Shown: positions 23,432 to 36,298, counted from the stretch's first letter. The stretch is DNA of 64,000 nucleotides from Apostichopus japonicus (GCF_037975245.1 NC_092567.1:5712214-5776213), one strand, 5' to 3'. The notes: generated by a model not told the origin, from the sequence alone. Numbers and translations: made by a program.

Positions 23432-25696
23432 CAGGCCTGTAAAAAGAGGGCAAAACGGGAAGCTCATTGCCGGGAAATCTTGAAAACTCGCGGGAAATCT
23501 CACGCGCAGCAAAAAAAAAAAAAGGGTTAGAGAAAGAGCCAAAGAGGAAATAAAATTATAAAAAAAAATCAGAAACACTAACTTTAGTTTCTGGGTGTCT
23601 TTATTTCTCACTTGAAATAACCCAAAATAGCATCATAATTATTTAATACACTTAATGGCATCGCCGCCGCAAGCCCGCTGAATCTCTCAAGCCAATGTTG
23701 GAAAACCTTGTTCAATTTCCCGCGAACACACTGCCGATTTCCCGTCGGTGTTCGCGCAGTACCTGGGAATTTTCCCAGGTACTGTACATTGCCAAACAAC
23801 TGTGAGCGCTTCCCCTGTCTAACACCTGTTGGTTAACCTTTTTTTTTCTTTGGCACGTTTCCAAGGAACGTTTTATGTAGTACACGAGGCACAGCCCATA
23901 CAGTACGTACATACACGCATATCACGATATCAAGGCCCCTATAGCCATTGCCATCTTTATTATGAAAGTGAACCTTGTAATAACTTATGTTTTAGGCCAC
24001 TTGGCATGATTAACTAAATGCTAAATATTGTTCTTGTAGAAAACAACTTCGCAAAATACAGTTGTGTTTTTGTAGTTACATGAGATCCGTAACCGACAAG
24101 GTGGTTATAGGCTATTTGATATGCACTTAACTATGGTAGGATATTATTTTTTCCGTATTTTTGGAAATTCTAGAAAATACTTTCTTTTTCCCCCGCTTAA
24201 CACCAGATGTGGTCTTACGGTTTATTCTAGAATGGGTGTACTAGAGCCTTGTTTACATGACATTAGTTGCATTTAAGACGATATGCCAGTTTCGCGTGAA
24301 TTTTTCGAAAGTGTTTTGCTCGATCTTTCGTAAAATTTGAAAGGTGTACCAACTTACTTTTCGTACACAATTGGTAATTTCTCTACTGATTTTCAGAGGT
24401 TTTATCTCCATACAGTCAAGTATATACGTTGTGTATTGAGTATAAACTAATCGAGAATGCAACTTATGCAAGAAAACAATGCGGGGATTTCCAGCAGACA
24501 AATTTTTTCTTTGCGGGATTACTGAGTCAGTTGAAGGGAATCGCGCACCTTAGAGGGAACACTGAGCTGAAGTCAAATTCATACGACAGAAAACGTTTAC
24601 TTTCTAACATACAATATAATTTTTTTAAATGTGGAATGGCAATATTGTTGTTCAAAACATTTCCCGCCAGGCTAATTTTTTACAGCAACCTTCCCGCGCT
24701 GTGCCGTGGGTGTCAGTGTGACATTGACATTGCCCTTGTGAGTGGTTTGGGGACACATCATTACTCGTTATTGTGACAAAGATTGCGCGCACGCAGAACT
24801 TTTCGTAGGTAGTGTGATGCACTGATTGTCAACATGTGATTGTCATTTTAAAAAGTTTTGACATTATTTGTACGTGAATGAGAGTGAAGTGAGGAGTGGT
24901 TTTTTTCTCGTGCGCTTTGATAAATTGATAGGGGTAGTCGGGTAGGCCCACACGTCAACAAAAATACAAAATGGCTTCGTTTATTTAGTCTTTATCAGAA
25001 ATATTTGAAGAAGTGTAAAGTCTGCTCAGTTTGATCGATCCAACACAATATAATAATAAAGGCTTACTGGGCGTCCTCTTTGAAGGATTTTTATTTCATT
25101 TGTTCTATTTTTATTGTGAACCATATCCAATTTATCTCTCTGCTCCAAGCCATGCGGCACACTGTACATAAAAACTGATGGGATCCATCGCGCACTCCAT
25201 TGCTAAAATACACGTGCTCGCTCCAGCTCCACTGATGTGTAGAGATCAGTGGCTCACTTGCATCTCATGTTTGTTTACATTACATATTAATAATTGATGT
25301 GGTACAATGTGACAGCCGGGTTATAGATGTATAATAAATTATTATCAGACTGGAGTGATTGCTTGAGATGAGACTAGTTTGAGTTTTGTCTAGGTAAGAA
25401 CTTAAGAAACTGACACACTAAACCAGTTTGTTTTAAAAATTATATTTATTACCTTTTTAAGTTCAAATTAGCACTGGTCTCAACGATTGCAAGTTGTTTT
25501 AAATCGCCAAAAAGGTGCACCAAATGGCGCCAATTGCATCCTCATTTTTCAAAAATCAGTACCTTGTCAGGGGGGCACATCCCCCCTCACACGCCCCCCT
25601 GCGCCGCTAAAGCGGCGCAATGGCTGCTCCGCAGCCATATGGTTCGAGGGAAATTATACCTTCCTTGCAGGGAAAAAAACATTTTTTACAGCCCTG
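23432..25696. mobile_element. Non-autonomous hAT-type element, 2265 bp, 8 bp target duplication
   Basis: Inverted ends CAGGCCTGTAAAAA at 23432 and TTTTTTACAGCCCTG ending at 25696. Perfect duplications GTTATATT flank it (23424-23431, 25697-25704). It contains a partial copy of segment D (about 23763-24430, with an internal deletion of roughly 200 bp) and, near the right end, a GC-rich hairpin block (25565-25645, 'caggggggcacatcccccct...gcgccgctaaagcggcgc...tggctgctccgcagcca'). No transposase frame recognised. Confidence 0.87.
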
Positions 25697-25704
25697 GTTA
25701 TATT

Positions 25705-26698
25705 ACTGTAGTAGAGTTGCAGACGTAATATATTCGTGGGAGTTATTTGTTACCATTGACTTGATGAGTGTTAAGTAAGACGGATGGAGAGGAAACCGCT
25801 GTAATTATTACAGTAATAATTCATCAGTGAGATCATTTGACGGTATGGTATAGAGGCATAGGCTTTGATTGTTATATCGGCAGGGCAAACTAAGGTATAG
25901 GTTGGACTAATAAAGTTATGTTAGGCATCTCAAATATTGTTAATTAAATCTAGAAGTACTACTTAGAATTTGAGAGAGGACATGTTTAGCAAATAATCTA
26001 AATCATAAATAATAAAGATCTTAGCCTAATTGTTGACTGATATTCAGAAATGCCCAACTTAAAGCATATCTTAACTATAAAAGATTTGAATAAAAAAGCA
26101 ATCGGGGCACTGAGTTCTGTTTGAGGTTCTTAAATTAAGCAAAGAATACACCTGCGCTTAACATTCTCGGTGAGATGATGCCTAACCTTTACTTTGAGAA
26201 CACTTACTGCATTCTAGCTAAGCAAACTTATTCATAAACAAACTTTAGGAACTTTTTTATGCCTTCAGAAATCTTAAATCACAAAAGAATGGTAACGTTC
26301 AACTCGTGCCTAATCGTACATAACATAGCCGTATGGAACTTCATACTTGTGTCAATCTATAACATTCCACAATGATTATTGTGAAGACCTAACTTACTCA
26401 ATCTTTCAACCAGTTATGTAAGAAACCTGCAGTTTTGACTGAACAGGCTCTCTGAAGTAATGTTATTGACTAACTGATTATTACTACTGTAATGACCTAA
26501 CTCCTGCCAATATAAGTTATACTTTTAAAAGGGCACCACCCTCTCAATAAATTTTAATCACTTGATTTATCTCTTGTGCTTGTTAATCTACATTTGTCCC
26601 CTAACTGTTTACACCGCTGAACCCCATAGTCACAGAAGATATTACAATGCAGACCCCATCAACCCGATTAAACTTAATTAACATAATTTAACACTCAA
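25705..26698. other. AT-rich intron, no gene seen
   Basis: No features beyond AT richness. Confidence 0.55.
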
Positions 26699-26706
26699 GG
26701 CTATGT

Positions 26707-27728
26707 CATTGGCGGATCCAAGGGGGGGGCCAAGGGGGGCCATGCCCCCCCCCAAAGGTGAGCCAAAAAGTGTTTCCAAACATCTGCTAAATCGTATGAT
26801 TGGAAATTAAAAAAATCGAGAGGAATAGCAGTGGTAGACTAGTCTAAACCTTTTCGTTTTCAGGCTTAAAATTAAATGCAGAGCTCCCAACTGACCCGCA
26901 ATTCGCGGGAATTAGACCCGCATTCTAACACCCAAACCCGCTGACCCGCACAAGCGTCCGAAAAAACCGCATTGTAATTTTCAATCATACATAAAAAAAA
27001 TTGCATCAAATTTTGACTTAGCAACCATCATTTCTTTAGCATTTAGCATAATAGAGTATAAAACCTCCTTTACAGCATCATTTGAACCTCAAATTAGCCT
27101 ATATTTCTTTTCATTGGGGCGAGCAGCGAACATTTTCATGCCACGGGAAAAAATGAATTATCACCTACTATTCAATTTATTGATGTTACACACAAAGAAA
27201 TGCATATTTCTCAGAAACTTTTGGGTGACAAAAGCCTTTCTAAGTGCCACCATTTTACATGTAGGCATCACCAGGATTCCAAAAAAATTTAAAAGGGGAG
27301 GGGGACACCCCCTCCCCTTATACCCCTCCCCCAGGACGGCGATACGTGGCATGGACCAGCATTTGCCTTCTCGAGAGTTGGGAGCTATGTAAATGTATGA
27401 GCATGAGGATATACAGTTTAACACCATTTTGCAGTTACAGGCTGGTTGTAAGAAATTTATAACCTATGAGAAATAAAATATCTTGAGAAAGATGATCCCA
27501 ACTTTGTTTTATAAATATTTTAGAAAATTACACCTGGGAAACATTTTTTTTAGAAGTAAATTAACATCACCATTGTACACTTTTGTCGTACCAAATTGCA
27601 TCTGAGGGCATTCAGCAATAGAAAATTTTCCAAACGGGAGGGGGGCACCCCCTCCCCTTAGACCCCTCCCCATATCACTCTAATGCCACTTTGGCCCCTC
27701 CCAAACAAAGGCCCTGGATCCGCCAGTG
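26707..27728. mobile_element. Non-autonomous hAT-type element, 1022 bp, 8 bp target duplication
   Basis: Inverted ends CATTGGCGGATCC at 26707 and GGATCCGCCAGTG ending at 27728 (one mismatch), flanked by perfect GGCTATGT (26699-26706, 27729-27736). Near the right end is a C/G-rich hairpin 'gggaggggggcaccccctcc...cttagacccctcccc' (27637-27672). A smaller element appears to be inserted at 26879-27389. Confidence 0.87.
26879..27389. mobile_element. Small nested element with inverted ends, hAT-like
   Basis: CAGAGCTCCCAACT at 26879 pairs with AGTTGGGAGCTATG ending at 27389. The flanks share only TAAATG, so the duplication is imperfect. It has the same kind of right-end hairpin ('ggggacaccccctccccttatacccctcccc', 27300-27332) as the element around it. 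Confidence 0.6.
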
Positions 27729-27736
27729 GGCTATGT

Positions 27737-28895
27737 AAAGTGTTTCAAGATAACAATATTATTTGTAAAGACAATGTAAAAAAAGCAAATGGTGTAATTT
27801 AATTGGAAGAAAAGATCAATTTGAGAAAGTTAAGATCATAAGATTTTCCCAATTTAGGAATATCTACAAACACAAAGAAAGAAAAGTGTTACATTTTGAA
27901 CAAAAACACTAGAGTGAAGTCACACTCAAACCGTAACTAAGGAATGAAGTTGATAATTCAGCAGACTATCGGTAAATTCCACATGATGTTATTGAAATAA
28001 AATTAATTAGCTTTTAGTGTTTAGATATGTAAACACAGATATACATCATTTAAAAAAATCCTATTAAGTGGAAGTAAATAACATTTACGCAAAAACGTAG
28101 GATTTAGTTCAATAATTAATTAATTTGGTTATTAAAATACTAGTTTAAGCCTCATCAACCTTTCTCTCTTGAAAAATTAATTCGATATGCATCTGCTTCT
28201 CTAAATTGCATCTTAATTATCAGTAACAACCTATTTATTTGAATATAATTCTTCCAAAAATCTTTTTAACTTGATAAAACCCTTGCATTAGTTGAAGTGA
28301 AGGCTTCCTTTTCATAAATTTCATTACATTAGTGACTAACATTTACATTTTAAATTACAATTTCCAACTGAAAGTTCAAAAAAAAAAAACACAACAACGT
28401 TAGATCAATATTTATCTTCAAAAGAATAATCTCAACTTATTGATTACCTAATTTTTGTAGAATTCTCAACCTGTCTTTGAGATTTGTTTCCAATTAATTA
28501 ATAAATTAAAATTACTTCATTCTGTTCATTTGTATCGATACATTCTTATTTTATAAAACCTTACTACCTATAAACCTTTAATTAATCATGTTATCGTAAA
28601 ACAATAAAACTAATCCTTTAATCCTACATTACCACTTTATTTCCCTCTAATATAATCCTGTTATTTCTGTTTGTATTTGTCTCCCCTTAAAATCAATCCC
28701 ATATTTCCGTTCCATTATTTATTCCTATTTACAAATAAACACGACCAAATGTCTTAGTTTATCGCTTTATTTTCCCCTATAATTACTTTATTTTTATTAT
28801 TTATAATATCATAAACATGATCATAATTCCAACCTAATCCAATATATTTATCTCTATCTACTCTATTACTCAGTAACTCTATTCTTTCATTCTAG
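27737..28895. other. Very AT-rich intron up to the LRR exon
   Basis: No repeat or coding signal. A pyrimidine-rich acceptor (attctttcattctag) closes it at 28895. Confidence 0.6.
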
Positions 28896-29104
28896 ATTCC
28901 TATCTCCTGTGTGTGGCTAATTGATTGCTCTCCTAGAGTTGATGAGTCTGGTCTGAACCTTATACTTCAGTCTGGTCTCTCTCTCTCTATCCTGAGTTCT
29001 CTCCAGAAGCTGGGGATCTTTAACATCAGTAGGAGACTAACTAATGAAGAGTTGGCGGCCATATTGTCTTACTCCTCACAGTGTACAAGCTTGAAGGAGC
29101 TGGA
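28896..29104 (+). CDS. Leucine-rich-repeat exon of the NLR gene
   Basis: 209 nt lie between an acceptor ending TTTCATTCTAG (28895) and a donor GTAAGT (29105). In the open frame the exon reads from IPISCVWLIDC through LILQSGLSLSILSSLQKLGIF to LTNEELAAILSYSSQCTSLKELE. The pattern LxxLxLxxxxL...L..L...C..L..LEL is the ribonuclease-inhibitor type of LRR used by NLR sensing domains. It starts in phase 0, as the exon ending at 725 requires, and ends in phase 2. It is therefore plausibly the next exon of the same gene across a 28 kb intron, although an unrecognised exon in between cannot be excluded. The stop seen just past 29104 is in the intron. Confidence 0.7.
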
Positions 29105-31492
29105 GTAAGTATTCCGGTGTAGATTTTAGAACCATCATAACAGTTAAACAGGAAATTAATTTAATTATAATAGTTATCAATATTAAAGGAACAATAGAGA
29201 ATGTAAAGTCTGCTGTATTTTAAGGTCAAGGATTGGATTTAATTAGTTTAGCTGGATTTATTTCAATAATTAGGTCATCGACGAAGGAATTCTGTAGGAT
29301 GTTATGATAAATAAAACAAAATGTAATGGATTAATAAGGAATATTTTAAGCGGGTGTTAGTAAGAGAGGGGTAGAAGGTGGGTGAAGGTTGCTTGAAACG
29401 TTCTTTGTTTAATTTATGGTTTAAATTTAAATAAGAATTAGGTTTTAGATTGACAGGAATGTTTTATAGGATAAAATAAGAGATACATTCACAGGGTAGT
29501 TGGATTTTAATCATTCTAGCGAGAATAATGAATATTTTAAAGTTGAGTTTTATAAGTAATAACTGTTACTTTTGACTGAAACCTCCAAAATATTTGTTGT
29601 TTAAGTTGCACAATGTACGTAAGAATTTCTTCAACGAAAGAGATTGAAAATCGTTATTGATATAAAAGTAGTAAAATTATGGCAATAAAAATAGCAATAG
29701 CAATAAGATATAACTTTATTGTTCGACCCCCCCCCCCCTTCCTCCCTCTCAAATTGTGATCAAATGAGAATACTCTTGTGAAACTGAAATTTATACCAAA
29801 CAAGCAACCAATTAAATAGTTTTAGTTGTCGCAGTTTATGAAATAGTTACTCAAAATAAGTTAATAAATATAAGGTATCATAAAGGGAAATAAATAATTG
29901 TAATGGAATTCATTAAAGTTAAATCGTATTTTTTACTAACATAACATCAATTAAGGCTAATATATAATATATCTCATAACTACAGAGGTTAAGATTTAAT
30001 CCATTTAAAACTATTTAAGTTTCTTCTTTATAGTTTGAAATACAACTTGGCACCAAATAAGCTAAATTTATAGTTATTCTCATTAGTTTATCATAATTGT
30101 AAACAATAATTTACCAAATTATCGTGAGCTTCATCTTAACTTTGAACAAAATTCGCTTCATATTTTAATATTCCCTGTATTAATATCACGTCTTATTTGA
30201 ATCGATCATGACATCCCTGCTTTGCTCTTTAAATACAATTTAGTGTGACTGAATTTCCCCTTCCCCCACACCCACCCCAACCCCTCACTTATGACCCATT
30301 CGAATACCGGTTTCACTTAATACATTCCCGAAACCTCCCATTTACCAATCCATCTTTACCCTACCTACCCCCTTCAGCTAACCGTCATTACACTCTTTTT
30401 TTTTCTTCGCAGTTTCCCTTTTCAATGTATTTTTACCCCCTCCTACCCTAACTCTATCATCACCCCCTTTGTTCCGGCCACCGAGTAGTTTATTATTATT
30501 ATTATCTCCAGCTCCAATATTAGTTACTTGTGATTTCCTTGTTTCTTCATGTCAATTGGATTCTTTACATAGGCCTACTAAGAATATATTGTAGTTTTAT
30601 GAACAGAGACGTAAACCTCGCTAGTACTTTTAATATGTTTATTTTTCTCAGAGTCAAATTGGTCACACAACGAATATATTCAGTTTAATATATCGCTCAT
30701 ATATACTCCTCTCACCTTCATTAGTTCCTTTAGACCAACCTCATAAAAAGTTTCCCATTTCCACTTCACACATTAACGTTAATGTTATCAGTTGATATGT
30801 TCAACAGTGTATGACGTATTACTAAAGCAATGAAAGATATAGTCGCCCAATCCCGCCTCACCCGACACTCCCAAAGAAAAACGGAAAAGCTATTCAGTAA
30901 AACCGTACATAAAATATCAATAACAAATTATTCAGCATGTCATATTCTCAATGCCATTTTAGAAATAACTGTAACCACGGAAAATGTATCACTGAGACAT
31001 TTTATACATTAGCAGTATTGCTTGATCGGATTTAAAAAAAAAAAATGTAATACAGATCTATAATTATTCACTTTCTAGACTATCAATGCTCTATCCAATC
31101 CCAGTGTTCAGTATCAGTAAGTTTAGTTTAACCTCCTCCACCCTTCAGAAAACCCTATACATGTTCCCGCCACTGGCCCTCCCCTTCACCTTCCCCTTCA
31201 GAGAGATGCATGTGTATGTTTTTAGAGAGCCCATCGATTCAATTCCATGTGTCTACCCATGGAGCTACAGTATAAACAGCCTGACGTGCTCATTGTATCC
31301 CTCAAACATTATCAGTGAACTTGTCAAAGAAACCATGGAAACAGACATTAAGTAGGTCATTAGGTGTACAGCAGTGACTACGAATCATCCATTGTGGGAA
31401 ATAACATATTTTTATTAGATCATACGCCTTGTAATTGCATACGTTGGGTTCTTAATTTTTGGTTATTCTTTGTAAGTTTTACTTTAAATGAG
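29105..31492. other. AT-rich intron, no gene supported
   Basis: A C-run lies at 29727-29738 and C-rich runs at 30250-30480. The 89-residue frame at 31086-31355 lies between weak splice-like sites but has no recognised motif. Confidence 0.5.
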
Positions 31493-31502
31493 CAAAATTG
31501 CT
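31493..31502. repeat. Target-site duplication of FB2, left copy
   Basis: CAAAATTGCT here is identical to 62761-62770; the two abut inverted ends more than 31 kb apart. Confidence 0.88.
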
Positions 31503-32213
31503 GGCCAGGTGGATGACGCAGAAATGCGGAAATCGATAAACCGAGTTCGGTAATCGAAATACCAGGTTCGATATCAGCGGTTTCCGTGTTATCGACCTTG
31601 CTATATAGCAAGGTCGAAAACGCGGGAAACGAGAGGAATTGTTCAAGGGAGGGTGACGAAGTCTTTTGGGCGGATTTAAGCCTATATGCGCCAGGAAGGG
31701 GTGCGGGTTTAAGCTATTTCAGTAAATGTAGGTCGAAAACGCGGATATCTTATGTTTACAATGGATGAGTTCGATTATTTTGTCAAGGGAGGATGAAGAA
31801 GTTTTTGAGCGCATTTCAGCCAATATGCACCATGCAGGAGGGAGTGGGGAAGGGCTCAGGTATTTTTTATTTTGTTATTACTAAATGCAGCTAGAAAACG
31901 CGGAAATGTGTGTTTACACAATGAATGGCGAAACTAGAGGATTTGTCAAGAGATGGTGAAAAATTGTTTTAGGCGCATTTCAGCTGTATGCGCCAAGAAG
32001 GGGTTGGGGGTTTTATTTCACTAAATGCCGGTCGAAACGCGAAAATGTTTCACAATAGTAAAACTAGCGGATTTTGTCCATGGAGGGTTAAATGTTTTCT
32101 GAGCGCATTTCAGCCAATATGCGCCAGAAGGGGGTGCTGGAGGGGTGAAGGCTTCTTTTTCCTAAATGTTTTTAACGAAGGCGGAACTAGAAGAGTTTAA
32201 ATAGGGAGGGAAA
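31503..32213. repeat. FB2 left arm
   Basis: Units with 'GCGCATTTCAGC...ATGCGCCA' near 31670, 31809, 31973 and 32103, parallel to the FB1 left arm. Confidence 0.85.
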
Positions 32214-32214
32214 T

Positions 32215-32440
32215 ACAGGCGTGTATCCAGGGGGGCGTTGGGGGCGCGCGCCCCCCGGGTAAGAAAAAGAGGAGAGAAAAAAAGAAAAAAGAGGGGAAAA
32301 AAGAGAAGGAGAGGAAGGAAGGGAAAAGAAAAAGAAGAAAGAGAAAAAGGAGAAAAAGAGGGAGTAAAAGACACCGGGAAGAGAAAGAGGAACAGTGACA
32401 TCATTACAGCGCTGATCCCTTTTATATACACAGGGTAGCC
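32215..32440. repeat. GC-rich hairpin followed by a ~130 bp homopurine tract
   Basis: A 'gggggcgcgcgcccccc' hairpin (32243-32259) is followed at 32262-32392 by almost only A and G. The Lys/Arg/Glu-rich and Phe/Ser-rich reading frames over it are compositional artefacts. Confidence 0.8.
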
Positions 32441-32650
32441 AGTGAAGGATCAATGATTTCGTAAGGGTGTGACTCACCCTATCCCTTACACCGACAACTC
32501 CATTTTCCATTTTCCTCTCTCACTCGTGATCTATATACTATATGGTCTATCATATCGCGCGTGTGTGTATATACGCCTTTAACAATTGTAGCATTGTGCT
32601 ATGAAACCAACTGTGGCTGATCTCGAACTCGACCGTGTCGTCGGGGAACA
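32441..32650. other. Unassigned FB2 interior
   Basis: It contains a hairpin 'gtaagggtgtgactcaccctatcccttac' (in part) at 32461-32489; nothing else recognised. Confidence 0.4.
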
Positions 32651-32654
32651 TGAC

Positions 32655-33975
32655 GCATTTTGGGAAGGGGACGACCGCCCGCCCCCCCCCCCCCATTCAG
32701 CATATTTTTTTTAATGATATCGCTAGTAATTTCAAAAGAGAAAGTGCTTAGATGCAACTTACAAGGCCTGGAAAGTGTCATTTCCAGCGATCTGGGAAAC
32801 ATTTTCGGCCAAAATTTGCTTGTACGCTTCGCGCCAACAAATGGTCCTGTAGTGCCATTTCCAGCGATCTGGGAGGCATTTTCGGCCAAAAATTTTCTTG
32901 TACGCTTCGCGCCAACCTATGGTGGCGCTACGCCTAGATAGTTTGCCTACAGGCTTCGCCCCTCCCTTGGCAAATTCCTTGCTACGCGCCTGTTCGAATT
33001 TGTAAAGCAAACAGCAGATATCACATCATATCAGTGAGCATGAAAATGGCGTTCCAGGATGAAAAGCCTCACAACTGTCCGACTTGCCTGAAAAAAATAA
33101 CCAAAAATTTTCGCGCCATTCGCGCGCGTTCAACATGTTAATGTCAATATCATATAAGCAAGCATCAGTTATTACATCGCATGCCATCGTGTACCGTACG
33201 GTCCGTTAAAATTGCGCAGTATACCTCGGGATGCTAATGTAAACAACGAAATGTCTTATGTAGATGTATAAAAAGCATGGAGGTCCAATTATGTCAAAAC
33301 TCTCTTTTACATTAGTAATGGCGAATTAGGGGCTGCATCCCCCCCCCCCCGCCTCCTACGCCTATGTGTGTAGTGTTCGGTTTCGTAAATATCTGCTATT
33401 TTTTCATTTCCTTCAACCAAGTTTTATAATAGCCGTTATAAGAGGTTTTAATATTTGTACACCAATAAATTAACTCTGTCTGAATTTTCGAAAAATTTCT
33501 GACCAACATTCTGCATCACACTTCCCTCTACTCGTGCAATTTTGACCGGTCTGTTAGGGGTTGAAGGAAGTTTTTCTATATTGGTTGTCCATAGATGAAA
33601 TTTTGTACAACATTATCGGTATGTTTTGAAGTGAGTTTATTCGTGAGAAATGTGAATTTTCAAATTCTGAACAAATAATGGGCTTAAAACCTTCAAAAGT
33701 GGGGCTGACGGGTATTGTGGGCCGCGACGTAGAATCACCTACAAAAGCAATGACCCACAGGATGCGATGAGGTCGAACATGATGTGTGCCGGGTTGACAA
33801 TCTTCAAATAGGTTATGGATGGAAAAAAAACTATTAGGAAATACTTGGTTCTCAGGCAAAAAGTGTACATCTGGTTGGTCATTTCAAGCCCGAGAAGTGC
33901 CGTTTCCGGTGATCTGGGTGGTATCAAAACAAGAAATGTTCTTGTACGCTACGCACCAACCGATGGTGGCGCTCT
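32655..33975 (+). repeat. Dispersed repeat family E, copy 2
   Basis: 32700-32935 contains the core 'atttccagcgatctggga' twice, ~75 bp apart. 32935-33000 matches 5537-5612, and 33415-33975 matches 7940-8500 in inverse orientation. The stretch 33005-33410 is not shared and includes a C-run (33341-33351). Confidence 0.65.
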
Positions 33976-35189
33976 GCTTAGATAGTAATTTGAATAGTAA
34001 GCATATTTGCAAGAAATATTATTCTACTCGGATTACATAACACAATTTGTTGACCTAGATTTTCCATGTCACAGACTTACAGTATTATATGCAATTACCA
34101 CCACGACGCAATATTTTCGGAATAAATATGTTATGATTTAAAACCTCATCAATGGGATAGTTTAGTTACAGGTCTAGTTTTAGTCGACATACATAAGTAC
34201 ACTATAACGTTGGAAACTGAGGAATGTTGCCATGAAACTGAACATACTGTTATGGATGCGTTTGAACTGAAAACCAAGAACTCCTTTTAATACCGTACTT
34301 ATTTCCAATATGTCCAGGGGCGTTTACAGGAATTTCCGCAGGGAGGGGTCCAACAGTTTATGAAACGTACTAGTGATCGCCGTCCTGTTTGAGGGGTCTA
34401 AGGGGAGGGGTTTCCCCCTGTATACGCGCCTGACGTCACCATGAAGTTAACTTGGTGTTTCAAACGAACCTCTAAAAATGCCAAACGAGATGTTGTGATG
34501 TCGAAATTAATTATTCACCATTGCAACTTCCGTTTCAAAAGCAGGCAAAATATTATATCAACTTGACGGCATCCTGTTAATGTGTTGACTTAAATAAATT
34601 AGCATAGTATCACGTTTGCCCTGCCCCCTTCAGCTAAATATTTTTGCCTAATTGTTGTCAGGTGAAATACGGACACAACGTTGAGCAAACTGGTCATTTT
34701 TTTACCCAACTGTTATTAGAGCGTGCCTTGAGTTTAAGAATAAAATTGATTTCTGTACGTCGGGAGAGGGGAAAATAGAGGCTAGTAGGGTGCACTTTAG
34801 ATTTTGAAGGGAGTGTTGAGGGAGATTGGAATGTCCTGCTACCGAAAACCCACTTAAATAATCTCGGATTGATTGTTGTGATCATAAAATTTTAGGCGAT
34901 TTTTTTTTATATTTATATATTTTATTTTTTTATATGTATGTTTGCCCTCAAACTTTCTCGCCCGCTTAACGCGCGTTCTGATATATACATATGTTCTGTG
35001 TGTATTTTTATATCCGTTTGTGTACTCTTTACTTTAGTTTTAATACACCTAGATTCGTTGTGTATGATTTTATCAAGCTCTACTTAATTTTAGCTTAAGA
35101 ACCGGTATGCTGAGACTTATGCCATGGTGAAATACTTAAGCTCTGATATGAATAGCCTACGTCACATTTTCTTTGATTAATGTCTGGAA
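33976..35189. other. FB2 interior, no gene seen
   Basis: 34312-34435 has short inverted ends (CAGGGGCGTTTACAGG against CCTGTATACGCGCCTG) and a 'ggggtctaaggggaggggt' block like that in the hAT-type elements, so it may be a tiny hAT-like MITE, but the flanks do not match. The rest is AT-rich. Confidence 0.4.
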
Positions 35190-36298
35190 TAACCACCACA
35201 AAATCCTCTAGTTTCGCCATTGTAAAAAAAAAACATAATGTATCTGCGTTTGCGACCTACAATTAGTGAAAACACCCCTCCCCCACCCCCTCCTCCCACT
35301 TCACTATGCTCTCTCCCTTGCTGGAGCAAATTGGCTGAAATGTGCCTAAAGCTCTTTTTTATCTCCCTTGATAAAATGCTCTATAGTTTTTCCATTGTAA
35401 AAATATATATTTCCGCGTTTTCCGCCTTAAACAAAAGAATAAAACCCTCAACCCCCGCCCCCTACTTTCCTGGCACATATTGGCTGAAATTCGTTCAAAA
35501 CACTTTATCACCCTCCCTAGACAAAATCCTCCAGTTCCGCTGTTGTAAAATGAAAACATTTGCGCGTTTTCGACCTGCATTAGGTGATTACAAAAATTCC
35601 CAACCCTTTCTTGGCGAATATTGGTTTGAAATGCGCCAAAACCTTTCTTCACTTTTCCTCCATTAATAGTATTTTCTCCATTGTAAAAAAAAAAAAAACA
35701 TTTGCGCGTTTTCGACCTACATTTAGTGAACAAATCCCAACACTTTCAGGCGCATATTGGCTGAAATGCGCCAAGAAACTTCACCCTCGCTTGACAAACA
35801 CCTACAGTTTCGCTATTATATAATAAACAACCTTCCGTGTTTTTGGCCTACATTTAGTGAGAAAAAAAAACTTCAAACCCAACCAATTATTGTCTAATAT
35901 TGGCTGAAATGGGCATAAAACATTGTTTTCACTTTCCCTGCGTTTAGAGAATTTCTGCCATAATAAGAACAATATTTCCTTGTTTACGACTCGCTATTAA
36001 GTGAAAAAAAGCTCAAACCCAACCACTTATTGGCACATTTTTGTTTCAATGCGTCCAAAACATGTCTTCCCTTTTCCTGCTTAGAGCCTATTGCCGCCAT
36101 TGTCAAAAATATTTCCGCGTTTTCGACATGCATTTAGTGAAAATAGCTTCAACCACCACCCATTCTTGGCGCATATTAGCTGAAATGCCCCCAAACAGGT
36201 TCTTCAACTTCCCTTGACAAAGTCATAGTTTGGATATTTTAAAACATACATTTCCACGTTTTCAACCTGCAATTACTGAAAAAAAGTCGCATACCCTT
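35190..36298. repeat. FB2 right arm, inner part
   Basis: About seven degenerate ~150 bp units with 'TTTCGACCTACATTTAGTGA' and 'GGCGCATATTGGCTGAAATG' variants. It stops at CCCTT (36294-36298), the left duplication of the BEL/Pao element, and resumes at 61981. Confidence 0.85.

Noticed and set aside
31086-31355. 89-residue frame considered as an LRR exon
   Set aside because: No LRR spacing, and splice-like sites are weak.
32162-32510. Phe/Ser-rich and Lys/Arg-rich frames
   Set aside because: Produced by the homopurine tract.
34312-34435. Small element with CAGGGGCGTTTACAGG-like ends
   Set aside because: The flanks show no matching duplication, so the limits are not supported.
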